A stretch of DNA of 64,000 bases from Thermoanaerobaculia bacterium (GCA_030431255.1 JAUIJL010000005.1:217313-281312), one strand, 5' to 3'; positions 20,701 to 29,388 are shown, numbered from the stretch's first letter. Made by a program: numbers and translations. Notes: generated by a model not told the origin, from the sequence alone.

Positions 20701-23700
20701 ACGGGGGCGCCGTCGTCGTCCTTGCCGTCCCAGCCCAAGGTCGCCGCACCCTCACTGTAGTCCTGGGAGGCCCTCAGAATGCGGACTGCGCTGCCATCGA
20801 GTCGGACCTCGGCGGAGATCGACGCCCCTTGGGACAAACCGAAGCGCACGGCCGTGGTGTCGAGCACACCATCGCCCTGGGGTGAGAAGAGGGCCGGGGT
20901 GGCCTCCAAATAAGTGATCAATCCCGGCCGCGGACCGAGGACCACCGGCAGCAGGGCCTCGCCCTGATTGCCCGCGTCGTCGATCGCCACGGCGCGCAGG
21001 GTGTACGGCCCTTCCGCCAGATTCGAGGTATTCCATTGGAATCGGTTGAGGAAGACCCGCGGGATCGGACGCCACGAGCTCGGCGTCTCGCCCACGCCGT
21101 AGTACACCAAGATGTCGGAGCCGTCGGAGGTGACTTGGATGTCCACCAGGGTGGGAAGCTCCACGCCCACCTGTGGCTGCTCAAAGGCGACCGTCGGCGG
21201 CGCGGTATCGAGCACCACGCACACCGACGACTCGGCCCGATTGCCGCACGCATCGCGGGTCACCAAGGTGGCGGTATACGGGCCGTCCGCCAAGGCGCTA
21301 CCGTCCCACACCGTGGCGTCCGCGCCCGGCACCGGCAGATCAGCGGCCGGGGTGGCCACGGGATTGCCCGCCGGACGCTCGCAGTCGCCCGCTTCGATGT
21401 TGAAACCGGAACGGACCTCGAGATCCACCAACACCGGCTCGCCCACGGGCTCTAAGGGCAGGGTCAGCTGATCCTTGAATCCATCGCCGTTGGGCGATAG
21501 ATACAAACGGGTGGCGGTGGGCGCGGGAACGGCCTGCACCAGGGTGTCGACGGTGAAGGTCGATTGCGCACACACCCGATGGCCACCGAGGCCGACCACC
21601 TCCAGGCGCGCGCTGATCTCGGCGTCCAACGGTGGCAGCTCGGCGATATCGCCGTTCAACAACAAGGCTCCGTCGGCGGCGTAGACCCTCGGGCTCGACG
21701 GCGGGCTCAGGGCCCGATTCCAAATCAACGGCTCGGCTCCGAAGCCGTACCAAGCGCTGTGGTCTAGGGTCCGCTCGTGATCGTCACCGTAGATCGGAAG
21801 CCCATCGTCGCCGGTGAAGGGCGCCAAATCCGCGGCCGATCCGGCAATATCGTCCTGAATCGACACCGCCAGATTCAAACCGCGATCGGAATAACCGCAG
21901 ACCAGCCGGCCATCGCCGGGGAAGGTGACTTGCACATTCGGCGGTGTGCGGTCGATGGGCAGCGGAATGGTGAGTCGATGGACCCGACCCGCCGCGTTTT
22001 GCGCGCTGGCGATCAAGGGCACCACACCATCTTCCGCAAAGTCGTCGAAATCGATCAAGTGCTCGTAACGCAGCCCTTCCACCGGCGCCGGTTGATTAAA
22101 TAGGACTTGGCCGTCCTCGTCTTCCAGGCGCAGAACCTCCAAATCCTCACCGAAGACCCGTAGGGCGATCACCGCTCGGCCCGGGGCCGGGTCGTCGCAG
22201 GAGTCAGCAGCGACAATCTCCGCGCCGCCGGCCACCTGCAAGCAGCCCCCTTGCAGGCGCAGGGTCTCGTTATCCTCGAAGTAGGAGGTCACGACCTGGC
22301 CGTCGCTGGTCAGGCTCTCACCGGTCATCGACAGGCTCGCGCGATAGTCGTCGCACTCCAGCCGTGGCAGGAAGATCATCACGCCGTCGCGCACGGCCAT
22401 CGGGCTAAAGGTCTGCGGCACGTAAAACGCGGAGTCCTGGCTGCTGGAGATCTTGAGGGTAACCTCCCGCGGCTCGTCGATCAGCGCTTCCCACGCCCAG
22501 ACCACGGTTTCGGCGGCGAGGTCCAGACCCAGCTCGTCCACCAGCTCGGTGAGGGTTTGGCGGGCGCTCTCCTCATCGAGGCAGCTGCTGCCGGGGAAGG
22601 GCGCGTCCAGGTCTTCGAGAATGCCCACCAGCTTCACCGGTCGACAAGTGCCGCCGACCCGAAAACGCTTGGAAAGATGCTCGGCGCCGTCGTCGTCCAA
22701 GGCCCGCAAGCGCAGCTCGTGGGCTTCCACCGCCGGGATCTGCCCCAGGTCCACCACCATCTCGAATTGACCCTGGGTCGGCTGCGACAGCACCCCGCCT
22801 TGGGGATTCAGATATTCGAAGATCGGCAGGGACGACCAGCCGGCGGCTCCGGGCTGACGGTATTGCAGATCCAAGCGGTCGATGCCGGCGACCAAGGTCT
22901 CGGCGACGAGCACGTGGGCTTGGTCGCCGCTCATGCGCAGAATCGGCAAGCCGGCGAAGGAGTAACCCGAATCCTGGAGGATCAGCTGCTTGAGAATCAC
23001 CGGGTGCAATCTGCTGGCCACGGCGCCGGGCTCGAAGTCCTGCCAGCCCAGCAGCATTAATTTCTCGGGCATCAACGGACCCGCCAGCACCGACTCGTTG
23101 CCGACCTCGTCTTCGGCTCGGGTCCGATAGCGCACACCGGTCACCTGTTCGAAGGTGAGCACCCTGGCGACCTGCTCCATGCGCAGTCCCGTGGCCAGGG
23201 AATAAGCCACCGCCAGCTCCGTCAGCTCGTCGACACTCAAGTCGTGGCTTTCGATGTAGGCGAGCAACGCCTCCTCGGTGAGCGGCAGATCCTCGCCGAA
23301 ATCCCCGGGATTGCCCGCCGCCGCCGGATCCACCTCCGCCAGCTCGAGGAAATGCTGCCAGGTGCTCGGCGTGGCTCCCAACCCGTGCTCGACCATCGCG
23401 TCGATCTGCTCCGCCGGGCGATCCTTCAACGCCACGGCCTGCAGCACCGGATCGATGACCGGCTCGTTGTTGTAGAGGGTGTAGGGCTCCACCACCCGGG
23501 TGAACAGATCCGGGGCGCGGGTGTCGACCCGGAGGTCGAATTGGAAGACCCCGAATCGCATTCGGTAGACACCGTCGGGCACCCTTTGACCGTGGAGGTT
23601 GCGGCCATCCCAAATCAGCGAGCCCTCCTCGGACTGGCTGTGGATGCGGCTCAGGGTCTGCACCACCTGGCCGCTGCCGTTCTCGATCTCGAGCTCGGCG

Positions 23701-26700
23701 ATCCACGGACCGAGGGTGCGGTAGCGCAGCTCCACTCGGTCGAGGGTGCCGTCACCGTTGGGCGAGAAAATCGGATCCGAAAGGTAGACGTCCGCTACCC
23801 CGGCGGGTGCTTCCGCCGACACGCGACGGATCGCGGAACGTTGGTTTCCGGCCTTGTCTTCCACCGTCAAACGCACCAAATAGGTGCCGGCCGCGGGCGC
23901 CGCCCAGGGTTGGAAGACATCGTCGAAGACCGGCGACGAGGACGGCGGCGCGATCGGGCTCCATTGGTCCGGGGTGTCCACCGAGGCGTATTCCAGCTGG
24001 TAGGAGCGGAAATGGGCATCGGCGGCGGTGCCTTCGAGCATGGCCGTGCCGTCGGCGGTGCGGCGCACCCGCAGGTCGGCGGTGAGGTTCTGCAACGAGC
24101 GCAGCATCCAGAGCTGTCGATCCCCCACACAGGTGGAGGTGGGATCCGTGGTGGTGTTGTCCACCGCCATGAACCAATGGCCGGTTTCCGAGGTGCTCAG
24201 GCCGGTCAAGAGGTGTTTGTCGGTCAGGAACGGCACCCGGCTGCCGCTGAAGAAACCGGCCAGAGCCTGGGAGCCGCCGAAACCATTCCAATACACCAGG
24301 GCCTCGTTGTGGGGCACCCAACGGTGAGCGTCGGCCGGAATGAGATCCGGCGAGATCACCGCCCCGACATCCTCATCCGGCCCACAGCCTTCACAGGAGT
24401 ATCTCGGCACCGACCATGCCACGGTCTCGCTGGCCCCGCTGTCGACGTCGATCACCACGTAACGGTTTCCGACGATCCGCTGACCGATCAGCTCGATGTC
24501 GTATTCCATCTGCACCGCGACCCGCTGTCCCGCGGCGTCCCAAGTCGCCCCTTTGAAACGAGCGACGGCACCGGCCAACACCGGATCCCACCATCCCGGA
24601 CCGTCGTAGAGCTCGCTGGGCATGGGATCGAGGGGCAGATCGACGATGCGCTCGAGGGTGGCGTCGGAGCGGTAGAACGCCACCCGCGTGCCATCCAAGC
24701 TGGTACCGCCTTCACCGACCCCGGGCGCCCGCAAGCTGACCGCCAGGCGGGTGCCGTCCCAGGACCACCTCGCCGCCGTGGAGCCGACCCCGTCGCTGCC
24801 ACCGACACCGGCCACCATGTCGGCAATGTAGATCCGGTCCAGTCGCCGGAACACCACCGACCGACGGCTGGGCGACACGTTGCGAGACCATCCGGATCGC
24901 AGACCCGGCAGGTACACCACCTCTTCTCCGGCCGCCTGCATGTTGGTAACGGACTCCCGGAGGATTCGGTCCGTGGTCAGGGCATAGACATAGTCGCCGG
25001 TGTTGTCGAGGCCCATATACGAGCCTTCCAAGCCGGCAAAACTGCCGCGATGGCCGTCGAGGGTGACAATCTCCGCGTAATTCGAGCCGCTCGGCGGATC
25101 GACGATGATGCGGATGGCCGAGCCGTCGCCGGAGATGCCGTAGAACGGCAGCTTCTTGCCTCCCGACAAGGTCACCAGCGGCGTCAACGACGAGCCGTCC
25201 AGGCCCATGCGATAGATGCCGGCCGGATATCCCGCTTCCGCTTCGCCGACCCGGAAGTAAAGCCATTGCTCGTCGTTGGTGATCATGGGCTCACCCATGT
25301 CGGGCAGCTCACAGCCCAAATGTTTCTCCAAGGCGAAGGAGGTACCGAGGGCATCGAGCAGGGGCGAGCGGTTGGTGTCCACCGTGACCCGAGCTTCACC
25401 GAGCCAAGCCCCGTCGGCATCGGTCACCCGCAGCACGTAGGTGCCGTCGGCGGCCAGCGCCCCGGAATCGGCTCGACCGTCCCACTCCAGGGTGCCGTCA
25501 CCGTCGATCGCCACCCCATCGAAGGTCCGAATCACCTCACCCCGGCGCTCGTTCTCGATTTCCACCGACACCGTGCCGGCGGTCGCCAAGCGTAGGAAGA
25601 GGGTGGTGGTGTCGAACACGCCGTCACCGTTGGGGCTGAAGAGGCGTGGATCCGCGGCCACGTCGCCGTCCTGCACCGACAGCTCGAAGGCCGCCGTGTT
25701 GTTGGCCAGGCTCCGTTCCGTCGCCACCCCGTCCGGGTTGACCACCACGTAGAGGGTTTCGGTGCCGAAGGCCGGAGCCAGGAATCCCAGGCTTGCCGTG
25801 GCCGTGGCGCCTCCCGCCAACAGCGGCAACAAGGTCTCCGCCAAGACCTCGCCGTCGACGGACCCACGGTGCAAGCGAGCCGACACATCGTGCATGGCTT
25901 GCTCGCCCAAATTGGCCACATCCACGGTGACCGAGACCGCTTGGCCGGGCCGAGGGAAGCTCGGCTGGACCTGGGTCGACGCCGCCGATACCGCCGCGTC
26001 GGCCAGGCTCAAACCACGGATGGGCAAGAAGGCGATGTTGTCGTCTTCGCTGATTTCCTGGTGCGCATCGCCGTCGTCCAGGCGCAGGAAGAGGGTGTGC
26101 TCGTCGGCATCGGGCACCGCGGCCCAGGTGAATTCCACGGGCATGGTCGCACCGGCGCCCAAGCCGTCGACCGTCAGGCTGCCCAGGGATTGACCCTGGT
26201 CGGGATGGCCGTCGTAGAGCACCACGTCGAAGGAACCGACGGCAGCGGCGCTATTTTCGATCATCACGCCCACGGTCAGGGCCGCGCCTTCGAGCACCGG
26301 CGACGGGTCCAAAGTCCACGAATCTTGAACGGCCGACAGATTCGGCAGGGTGTTGGCCCCCACGGCAAACGCCAGCTGTGCCTCTTGGTTGTCGGGATTG
26401 GAGTCCAGCACCAGCGGCGTGCCGCTCAAATCGAGGGACGCCCGCAGCAGGTAGCTGCCTTCGGCGGAGGCGCGCCAGGACGTGGCATAGGTCTGGAGCT
26501 CGCCGGCCGACAAGAATACGGATCGCGCGGGCAGCTGCTCGACCACCGCGCCTTGGTCGTCGAGGATCGCCAGCTGAAGCTCGACATTACGTTCCAAATC
26601 GACGGTGCCGCGATTGCGCACATCCACCTCGAAGGTGATATCCCCACCCACCACCGGCGAGCCGCCGACTCGCAGATCACCGTCGAGCACCTCGAGATCC

Positions 26701-29348
26701 AAATTGGGCCGGGTGATCACCTCGGTCGACGCCACATTGTCGGTCTCGTCGTCTTCGGCGACCGTCTGATCGGCATCCAGCTCAAGGGTGTAGAGGGTGG
26801 TGCCGGGGGCCTCCAGGGTGTCGAGCAAGTTGACCGGAGTGCTCGACCGACCCGGTAGGTCGTGCAGCTGGTCGTGCAGGATCACGCCGGTTCCCACCTC
26901 ACCTCGCCACAGGCGGACCCGGGCTTGGATCGCGTCTTGGGCGCCCAAATTGCGCAGGGTCAAGAAAATCGCCAGGGGTGCCGGCAGCTCGTTGGGATCG
27001 GGAGGCACGATGTGGATGTCGCCGGGGCGCGCCTCCAGCTCAACGCCGCTCGGCGCCGGGGCCACCTCCAGGTCGACAAACGACCGGTTGTCGAGCTCGG
27101 AGGCCTCGGCCACCTCGCCGTGGGGATCGGCCAGGACGACGAATCGATGCTCGCCCGCTTGATCGAAGGAGCTCCAATCCATGTCGACCCAACGACGCTC
27201 CGCCGGCGCCAGCTCCGGCACCACCAGCTCGCCGACCAGCGTGCCGCCGGTCTCGGGCTCGCCACTCTCGGGAGCGGCTTCGTAGAGGGCCAAGGTCACG
27301 GACGCGGCCACGCCCCCTAGGTTGCTCACCGGAATCGAGAAGGTCACCCGCTCGCCGTCCCTGGGCGCGGTCGGCGTCGGCACCGGCGCCTCGACCACGA
27401 AATTCGGGGTGCCGGCGCTGCGCAGGGTGCGCACCGCCAGGGCGGTGGCGTAAACGCTGCCGTCCCAGGAGCCGTTGACCTGCTGACGGCCGACCAAATA
27501 GGCCTCGGCGGCGTCTCGGTCCACGGCGGCGACCGCGTCGAGGGCGAGCAGGGCATTCAGCACATTGGCGGTGTCGTGGACCGAGCTCGGGCTGTCGCCG
27601 AAACCGCCGTCGGGATTCTGTTTGCTCGCCAACCATGTGACCGCACGGTCGACGGCCGGGTCGGCTCCCAGGCCCGCGGCCATCAGGGCACGGGTGACCT
27701 CGGTGGTGACGGTGGAGCGGCTCGGTCCGCCGGCGATGCTCGACCAGCCCCCTTGGCTCTGCTCGGCGTTGCGCAGAAACGCGACGGCGGCTCCGATCGT
27801 CGACGAGCCACCCGCCGCGGAAAGCGCTTGGATGACCAGGGCGGTGTCCAGGGCGTCGGCGGCGAAACCGCGGGCGGGCCCCCAACCACCGTCGGTATTT
27901 TGCCGCGACTCGAGCTCGGCTACGGCGCTTTGTAAAGGAATTCCGGAACCCACCAGAGCCAAGATCCGGCGGGCCAGATCGTCGGTGCTGCGGGACGCAT
28001 AATCCCCCAGCCAAGCCAGGGCCGCGGGGCCGCCGGAGAATCCTTCGTCCAGGGTCGACAACACGTTGAAGACCACTTGGGTATCCCGCAGGTCCGTGCC
28101 CGGTTTGTCCAACCAAGAGCCGTCCGCTTCTTGACGCGCTCGCAGCCATTGCAAGGCCAAGGTGGGATCCGCCTGCCCGAGGGGCTCGCCCGTGGAAGTG
28201 CCCGCGGTCGGCGATCCGGTTTCCGCGGGCCGACCTTCGGGGTAGATCTCCAGCCGCCCTTGGCCGCCGGTCAAGATGGAAAAGCGGGTGGCGAATTCCC
28301 GCCGCAACCGATCCAGACCCACCAAATACGCCGGATCCACCTCCTCGTCCGGCTGAGCGAGCAGCAGGAAGGCCGCTTTGAAAGTCTTTTGTGCCTCCGC
28401 CGCCGCCGGGGATCGCGGACCTTCCGCGGCGATCACGTCTTGAACGGACACCGAGCCCGCAACCCCTTCCACGGTCTGCCGCTCTTCCGGCAGCACGGCG
28501 GGGTCCAGGCTCGGATTGTCGATCAGCAGCAGATCCGACACCTGATCCGGCCGCAGGAAACCCGCGAGGTAGAGATCCAACGGGCCGTAGAATTTTCGCA
28601 CCGCCAAGGAATCGAAGGTGCCGTCACCCCGATCCGCCCAATCGTGGCCGTAGAGCAGGGATGCGCCGCTATCCAGAAGATCGCTCCAATGGCCGCCGTC
28701 GGCGCCGCGCAGGGCGTCGGTCGCCAGCTGCGGCGCATCCACATCCACAAAGCAACACCACCGGTGCATGAGCTCGTGGCCTAAGGTGTTGAGCAAATCC
28801 TCGAAGTCGGGATGCCGGGCATTGAGCTGCCAAGAGCCGATATTGCCCATGTCGACGTAACCCTGGAGCTGCCCGGAGCCGCCTCCTCCACTGCCTTCTC
28901 CGCTGCCTACTCCGCTGCCGAATTCAGCGGAGTAGTCGAAGAGGTCGAGGCCGATGCCCGAGATATCGTTCTGGACCGACACGTAGAAGCCGTCGGCCCC
29001 TTCCATCTCGTAGTCGAAGGTGGTGAAGACCACCAAGAAGTCGTAGAGGTCGTCGTGGTCTTGGTAGAAAGCCTGGGACACCGCTTGCCTGGCGGCCAAA
29101 TTCGCCTCGCCGGTCTCCGTGTTGCGATCGTAGCCGCCCTCGAATCTCAAGATGGATACCCGCTCGGCAGTATCTTGATCGAAGGCGACCGTGGGCGCCG
29201 ATTTCGCACCCTGAGCGCTCGCCGGGCCGCCGTCGACGGGTCCGAGCACGTCGGCCGAGGCTGCCGGGCTGCCAATGGGCAACAGCCATGAAAGCAGCAA
29301 TGAAATCAGAAGAGAGAGCGTGGAAAACGACCTGAAAAATTTGCTCAT
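11754..29348 (-). CDS. 5864-residue exported multidomain protein (HExxH, toroid repeats, CARDB/Ig/FN3, propellers, VWA)
   Basis: A Sec signal peptide (about 1-32) is followed by a domain with the zinc-peptidase motif HELMH (191-195) and a Gly/Ser linker (145-160). About 400-650 holds alpha-toroid repeats of the prenyltransferase/squalene-cyclase type (repeated RQ..DGGWG-like motifs). CARDB-like domains follow (about 660-1200). FlgD-type Ig modules are marked by SPNGDGxxD-like motifs near 1237, 1863, 2620 and 2822. A TolB-like beta-propeller spans about 1350-1750. Many bacterial Ig-like domains and FN3 domains with DxxGW and VYRDG motifs occupy about 2900-4180. A second propeller (about 4260-4560) carries a Gly/Glu-rich insert near 4454. 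More CARDB/Ig domains, a LamG/DUF1349-like domain (about 5380-5590) and a VWA domain (about 5599-5864; MIDAS DLSQS at 5612-5616) close the protein. It probably acts outside the cell in adhesion or surface structure; the function is unknown. It is coupled to the RHS gene. Confidence 0.85.
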   Translation of the reverse strand: MSKFFRSFSTLSLLISLLLSWLLPIGSPAASADVLGPVDGGPASAQGAKSAPTVAFDQDTAERVSILRFEGGYDRNTETGEANLAARQAVSQAFYQDHDDLYDFLVVFTTFDYEMEGADGFYVSVQNDISGIGLDLFDYSAEFGSGVGSGEGSGGGGSGQLQGYVDMGNIGSWQLNARHPDFEDLLNTLGHELMHRWCCFVDVDAPQLATDALRGADGGHWSDLLDSGASLLYGHDWADRGDGTFDSLAVRKFYGPLDLYLAGFLRPDQVSDLLLIDNPSLDPAVLPEERQTVEGVAGSVSVQDVIAAEGPRSPAAAEAQKTFKAAFLLLAQPDEEVDPAYLVGLDRLRREFATRFSILTGGQGRLEIYPEGRPAETGSPTAGTSTGEPLGQADPTLALQWLRARQEADGSWLDKPGTDLRDTQVVFNVLSTLDEGFSGGPAALAWLGDYASRSTDDLARRILALVGSGIPLQSAVAELESRQNTDGGWGPARGFAADALDTALVIQALSAAGGSSTIGAAVAFLRNAEQSQGGWSSIAGGPSRSTVTTEVTRALMAAGLGADPAVDRAVTWLASKQNPDGGFGDSPSSVHDTANVLNALLALDAVAAVDRDAAEAYLVGRQQVNGSWDGSVYATALAVRTLRSAGTPNFVVEAPVPTPTAPRDGERVTFSIPVSNLGGVAASVTLALYEAAPESGEPETGGTLVGELVVPELAPAERRWVDMDWSSFDQAGEHRFVVLADPHGEVAEASELDNRSFVDLEVAPAPSGVELEARPGDIHIVPPDPNELPAPLAIFLTLRNLGAQDAIQARVRLWRGEVGTGVILHDQLHDLPGRSSTPVNLLDTLEAPGTTLYTLELDADQTVAEDDETDNVASTEVITRPNLDLEVLDGDLRVGGSPVVGGDITFEVDVRNRGTVDLERNVELQLAILDDQGAVVEQLPARSVFLSAGELQTYATSWRASAEGSYLLRASLDLSGTPLVLDSNPDNQEAQLAFAVGANTLPNLSAVQDSWTLDPSPVLEGAALTVGVMIENSAAAVGSFDVVLYDGHPDQGQSLGSLTVDGLGAGATMPVEFTWAAVPDADEHTLFLRLDDGDAHQEISEDDNIAFLPIRGLSLADAAVSAASTQVQPSFPRPGQAVSVTVDVANLGEQAMHDVSARLHRGSVDGEVLAETLLPLLAGGATATASLGFLAPAFGTETLYVVVNPDGVATERSLANNTAAFELSVQDGDVAADPRLFSPNGDGVFDTTTLFLRLATAGTVSVEIENERRGEVIRTFDGVAIDGDGTLEWDGRADSGALAADGTYVLRVTDADGAWLGEARVTVDTNRSPLLDALGTSFALEKHLGCELPDMGEPMITNDEQWLYFRVGEAEAGYPAGIYRMGLDGSSLTPLVTLSGGKKLPFYGISGDGSAIRIIVDPPSGSNYAEIVTLDGHRGSFAGLEGSYMGLDNTGDYVYALTTDRILRESVTNMQAAGEEVVYLPGLRSGWSRNVSPSRRSVVFRRLDRIYIADMVAGVGGSDGVGSTAARWSWDGTRLAVSLRAPGVGEGGTSLDGTRVAFYRSDATLERIVDLPLDPMPSELYDGPGWWDPVLAGAVARFKGATWDAAGQRVAVQMEYDIELIGQRIVGNRYVVIDVDSGASETVAWSVPRYSCEGCGPDEDVGAVISPDLIPADAHRWVPHNEALVYWNGFGGSQALAGFFSGSRVPFLTDKHLLTGLSTSETGHWFMAVDNTTTDPTSTCVGDRQLWMLRSLQNLTADLRVRRTADGTAMLEGTAADAHFRSYQLEYASVDTPDQWSPIAPPSSSPVFDDVFQPWAAPAAGTYLVRLTVEDKAGNQRSAIRRVSAEAPAGVADVYLSDPIFSPNGDGTLDRVELRYRTLGPWIAELEIENGSGQVVQTLSRIHSQSEEGSLIWDGRNLHGQRVPDGVYRMRFGVFQFDLRVDTRAPDLFTRVVEPYTLYNNEPVIDPVLQAVALKDRPAEQIDAMVEHGLGATPSTWQHFLELAEVDPAAAGNPGDFGEDLPLTEEALLAYIESHDLSVDELTELAVAYSLATGLRMEQVARVLTFEQVTGVRYRTRAEDEVGNESVLAGPLMPEKLMLLGWQDFEPGAVASRLHPVILKQLILQDSGYSFAGLPILRMSGDQAHVLVAETLVAGIDRLDLQYRQPGAAGWSSLPIFEYLNPQGGVLSQPTQGQFEMVVDLGQIPAVEAHELRLRALDDDGAEHLSKRFRVGGTCRPVKLVGILEDLDAPFPGSSCLDEESARQTLTELVDELGLDLAAETVVWAWEALIDEPREVTLKISSSQDSAFYVPQTFSPMAVRDGVMIFLPRLECDDYRASLSMTGESLTSDGQVVTSYFEDNETLRLQGGCLQVAGGAEIVAADSCDDPAPGRAVIALRVFGEDLEVLRLEDEDGQVLFNQPAPVEGLRYEHLIDFDDFAEDGVVPLIASAQNAAGRVHRLTIPLPIDRTPPNVQVTFPGDGRLVCGYSDRGLNLAVSIQDDIAGSAADLAPFTGDDGLPIYGDDHERTLDHSAWYGFGAEPLIWNRALSPPSSPRVYAADGALLLNGDIAELPPLDAEISARLEVVGLGGHRVCAQSTFTVDTLVQAVPAPTATRLYLSPNGDGFKDQLTLPLEPVGEPVLVDLEVRSGFNIEAGDCERPAGNPVATPAADLPVPGADATVWDGSALADGPYTATLVTRDACGNRAESSVCVVLDTAPPTVAFEQPQVGVELPTLVDIQVTSDGSDILVYYGVGETPSSWRPIPRVFLNRFQWNTSNLAEGPYTLRAVAIDDAGNQGEALLPVVLGPRPGLITYLEATPALFSPQGDGVLDTTAVRFGLSQGASISAEVRLDGSAVRILRASQDYSEGAATLGWDGKDDDGAPVADGTYELWLRAEAEVGGQPRVQIEQTSVVVDTTAPIIDFASPTDGGFLTAAAAAGAEIEDPHLESWTLSLASGAGAPAWQVLAEGEDAAVTTALELTEGPWLLLLEARDAAGNVSETRVSFTVDSTPPVVAITAPAPATVVGPAAGPIEVTATVIEQYLDVDDSQAVLLEAVGPDGSAMSVPFELSGSSAGYQLSAAWNPAGLVDGAYSLGLTVTDRAGQVGISATEVMVDSTPPQAVISAPAEGSYVTGPTAIQGTAADDHFRLFELELSPAGAGLWSALGLGTEPVTVGQLRGWSDLPADGAYDLRLRVEDLAGWQSEHEVSFHIDTRPPSTPTGLRVQGAEGDAVLSWNEAPEDDVTGWRVYRDGAPLPVLVPPAGGPSYVDPGLGEGQYEYTVQAVDAAGWESEPSAPVVLDIDFTPPNVSLLAPLDGARVGSLVDVRGSAFSVDLLEYRLWLSAEDGSSNQLLRRSPVPVQVDELAQWSTLGLAEESRWRLRLEAEDLQGNEAAVESVVTVDNAPPSPPADLDAQATGATEITATWSASPEPDVLGYLLYRDGRLANVDGLVVGDLRPYLIAGTTYADQQLPDGTFVYSVYAMDEAGNLSDPSNEGSATIENGAPHAEWLRPDDGASFELPLSLQVTVADEDDVQVRFDWRAVGGAWSELATVGERPFLAELDPEVLGLSFGDYELRAVATDGDGNTDPSPASRSVTHADVLPPAVAEGLTAQVDGDVVSLSWQADENDPTVRYHVERLVEEGWLRLTATPISTTSYSENGVAEGSHRYGIVAVDVADNEADRSSTADARVYRPTLARPFSPTRSSWVSFSGSGPVAGSAEISVARPAGSEQWTTPTSQIGTFSFELALDLAPELGAAGGIHEVTVVLVDDDGNRSLPALARVQRGDTPSQPQALVDSGTGADVSLTWNANPETDLVGYRVFENDQPVLADQGVPLASVIDLQGQTQASPVDGDPSTRHGLAVGEWIEIPLSGTRLVSEVEIQWGVSSADPEIFFGAGLFRLEAAHGPSWVTLAEIDGSNQPISTVRLTDAYWTDTLRLTIVRAIQGDGGELATAVAELEVSERPLLPTDPTAWSTTIANGIFSHTVSAVATTGFESPRSDATPERTVGDVEAPEPPVLQASLVDADVQLSWDVPVDAVLFELYRDGLEIASTASSSFVDVSRPNGVYRYSVIAVDDAGNRSEPSNEVTVTVAVGLPGAPDLYYIAAAEDMGAIFMDWYAPEGSEVNVYAILRSTTAGGPYEEVGRKSTDGYLRFIDDTVLYDQRYYYVVIAYDALGNAGPPSVELSEILPAPVGAEPSLHYPTVAGIPFTAEQGTQTLAGRAAWNVTVEVRRDGESLGTASPRQTNDYQAMNYYCLEPASPIWPSFDGRYLWVECGYGHPQVLLDYQTGSWLNLDLGAGSARWSGTGHQVIFTTANGEIQRLSLVDGDIEAGATELLAAGAIQLAVPSSDGSRLAVLADLQGVAGLWLFDPSTDDWQLLHDLGASYFNIDLESLAWSPDDQRLVWMRGTSVEVLDVGTGVVELVTANTSAGVMPYWSPDGGRLLYAEAGGSGGGEGGEGGGEGGGSDTPIGWIYTVADGTRQQVLDRFSQTRFGWTPDGRQLWVEEAGEGLYIVIVDLATGEVDSLVENSDGNGRNRAHWAPSGYFFFMDEVYPARIEPFGRWELADVPLIQGENHLVAAVGSSQSDPILVIYDGDDGGGPPDPDPADLELELYAVPSTLWAGGEVRVTALVRNHGPADAAATDLTLVVSGPDDFFVELASEQGIGALTVGALETLSFTWQAPTAGTYTVAGGVDIAAVVFESNEANNLASVEVRAIEVGDGPEMTLSTDGTVYAMDQTVRATVTIQQTAAEPWSGHADLRVLDTEGYEVADLGRQGVSELELGQTVELSFPWPVGGTYAGAYTLVADLVAEDGSPVATDSLDFSILPSVELTARVTSDRSTYPVAAAVRIESAWDYAQGNALLQGLEMRTVVLAADLTEVASFVHAPGILLPGSVGSFADFWTADGIGEYQVETELRQSEEILASASTTFVVSEAELDLTGSVGLASTSGWLDAVPSGEAIPLEWNLTQVAGTALDQLELRWVLRSADDPDGTAVIHQELLDPFPGSATGALDLPTEGLAVGAYLLTFEALTPGPSGDAWVVIDGLGLDLEDQAAPVVAIVSPQNGDLSRSTITVEVSVNDQESVIDRVEIRLDGGQWGRATEIGASLSSLSFAGLLEGQHTLEARTFDAAGNQGSAEPVTFVVDLSPPVIEILGVEDGGVYGSAVTPIFQVSDAHGVSVTATLDGEPFASGTLVELAGEHTLQVNALDAAGNSASTTVIFTVQEGDPILYATLTDALWVDVDGDGFAGPGDRIRYALDVHNLGDGAATEVEVSVEPIEGVSAVPSSTITSHGTVVTEMVAEMSALTALHIELGTLGASHTATITFEIDVEPALPVDRTWIAAQGRVTSLEVADVFTDDPDTEPLGDRTLTPVRSLDTLRCATDDFEVEPATGWQLAQLGDADLGGMSQVDGHLRVSGNGSSLYHGDDNGVFAFRETTGDFRVEVDIVDLPSDFGGQYRKAGLMVRSSAAADAARLMAMYIPDFPTGQPALQFDVRSADGGVATELASTVQNVSLPVRVAFTRRGDLWTVSYTRDGLEWVDPLGAAGGTVEVPMAGPVMAGMAVASYDPQQALAADFDDFRLCHRNDLPLVDPGLEPSCDADEPLDFFYLLDLSQSMKADLADGSAVKLDAARDLLADLHGRLSVDLPDSRASLVTFAGSDDAAYNLSQSVAEVVPITNDLGSVGSAVAGLSIADVPNLASTPTSIAVDRIRELIAASVTEGRRPVLIWLTDGLPNIDRNGFGPAAYHLNHVQAISLLDSQGLFRPWGEVAWLGRFNGDLDTFDGEPLANTMAALDDLAASQWDLAAHGVALLGDGLELGTYHEEIVLYGARVTGGSALSMSSNSDISTLVDSLHDALVCQEVP

Positions 29349-29375
29349 GGAAACCGCCCGAAATAAGCGTTGTAG

Positions 29376-29388
29376 AAAAACGTCAGGA
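29376..29388 (-). repeat. 13-nt repeat upstream of the 5864-residue gene (copy 1)
   Basis: TCCTGACGTTTTT on the minus strand, 28 nt before the giant gene's ATG. An identical 13-mer precedes the small PilP-like gene (29978-29990). A weak -10-like TTACTT lies just upstream, as at the other copy. Confidence 0.55.

Noticed and set aside
23244-25595. 783-codon plus-strand frame opposite the 5864-residue gene
   Set aside because: His/Arg/Gly-rich shadow without a ribosome site; the minus-strand protein has clear domains here.
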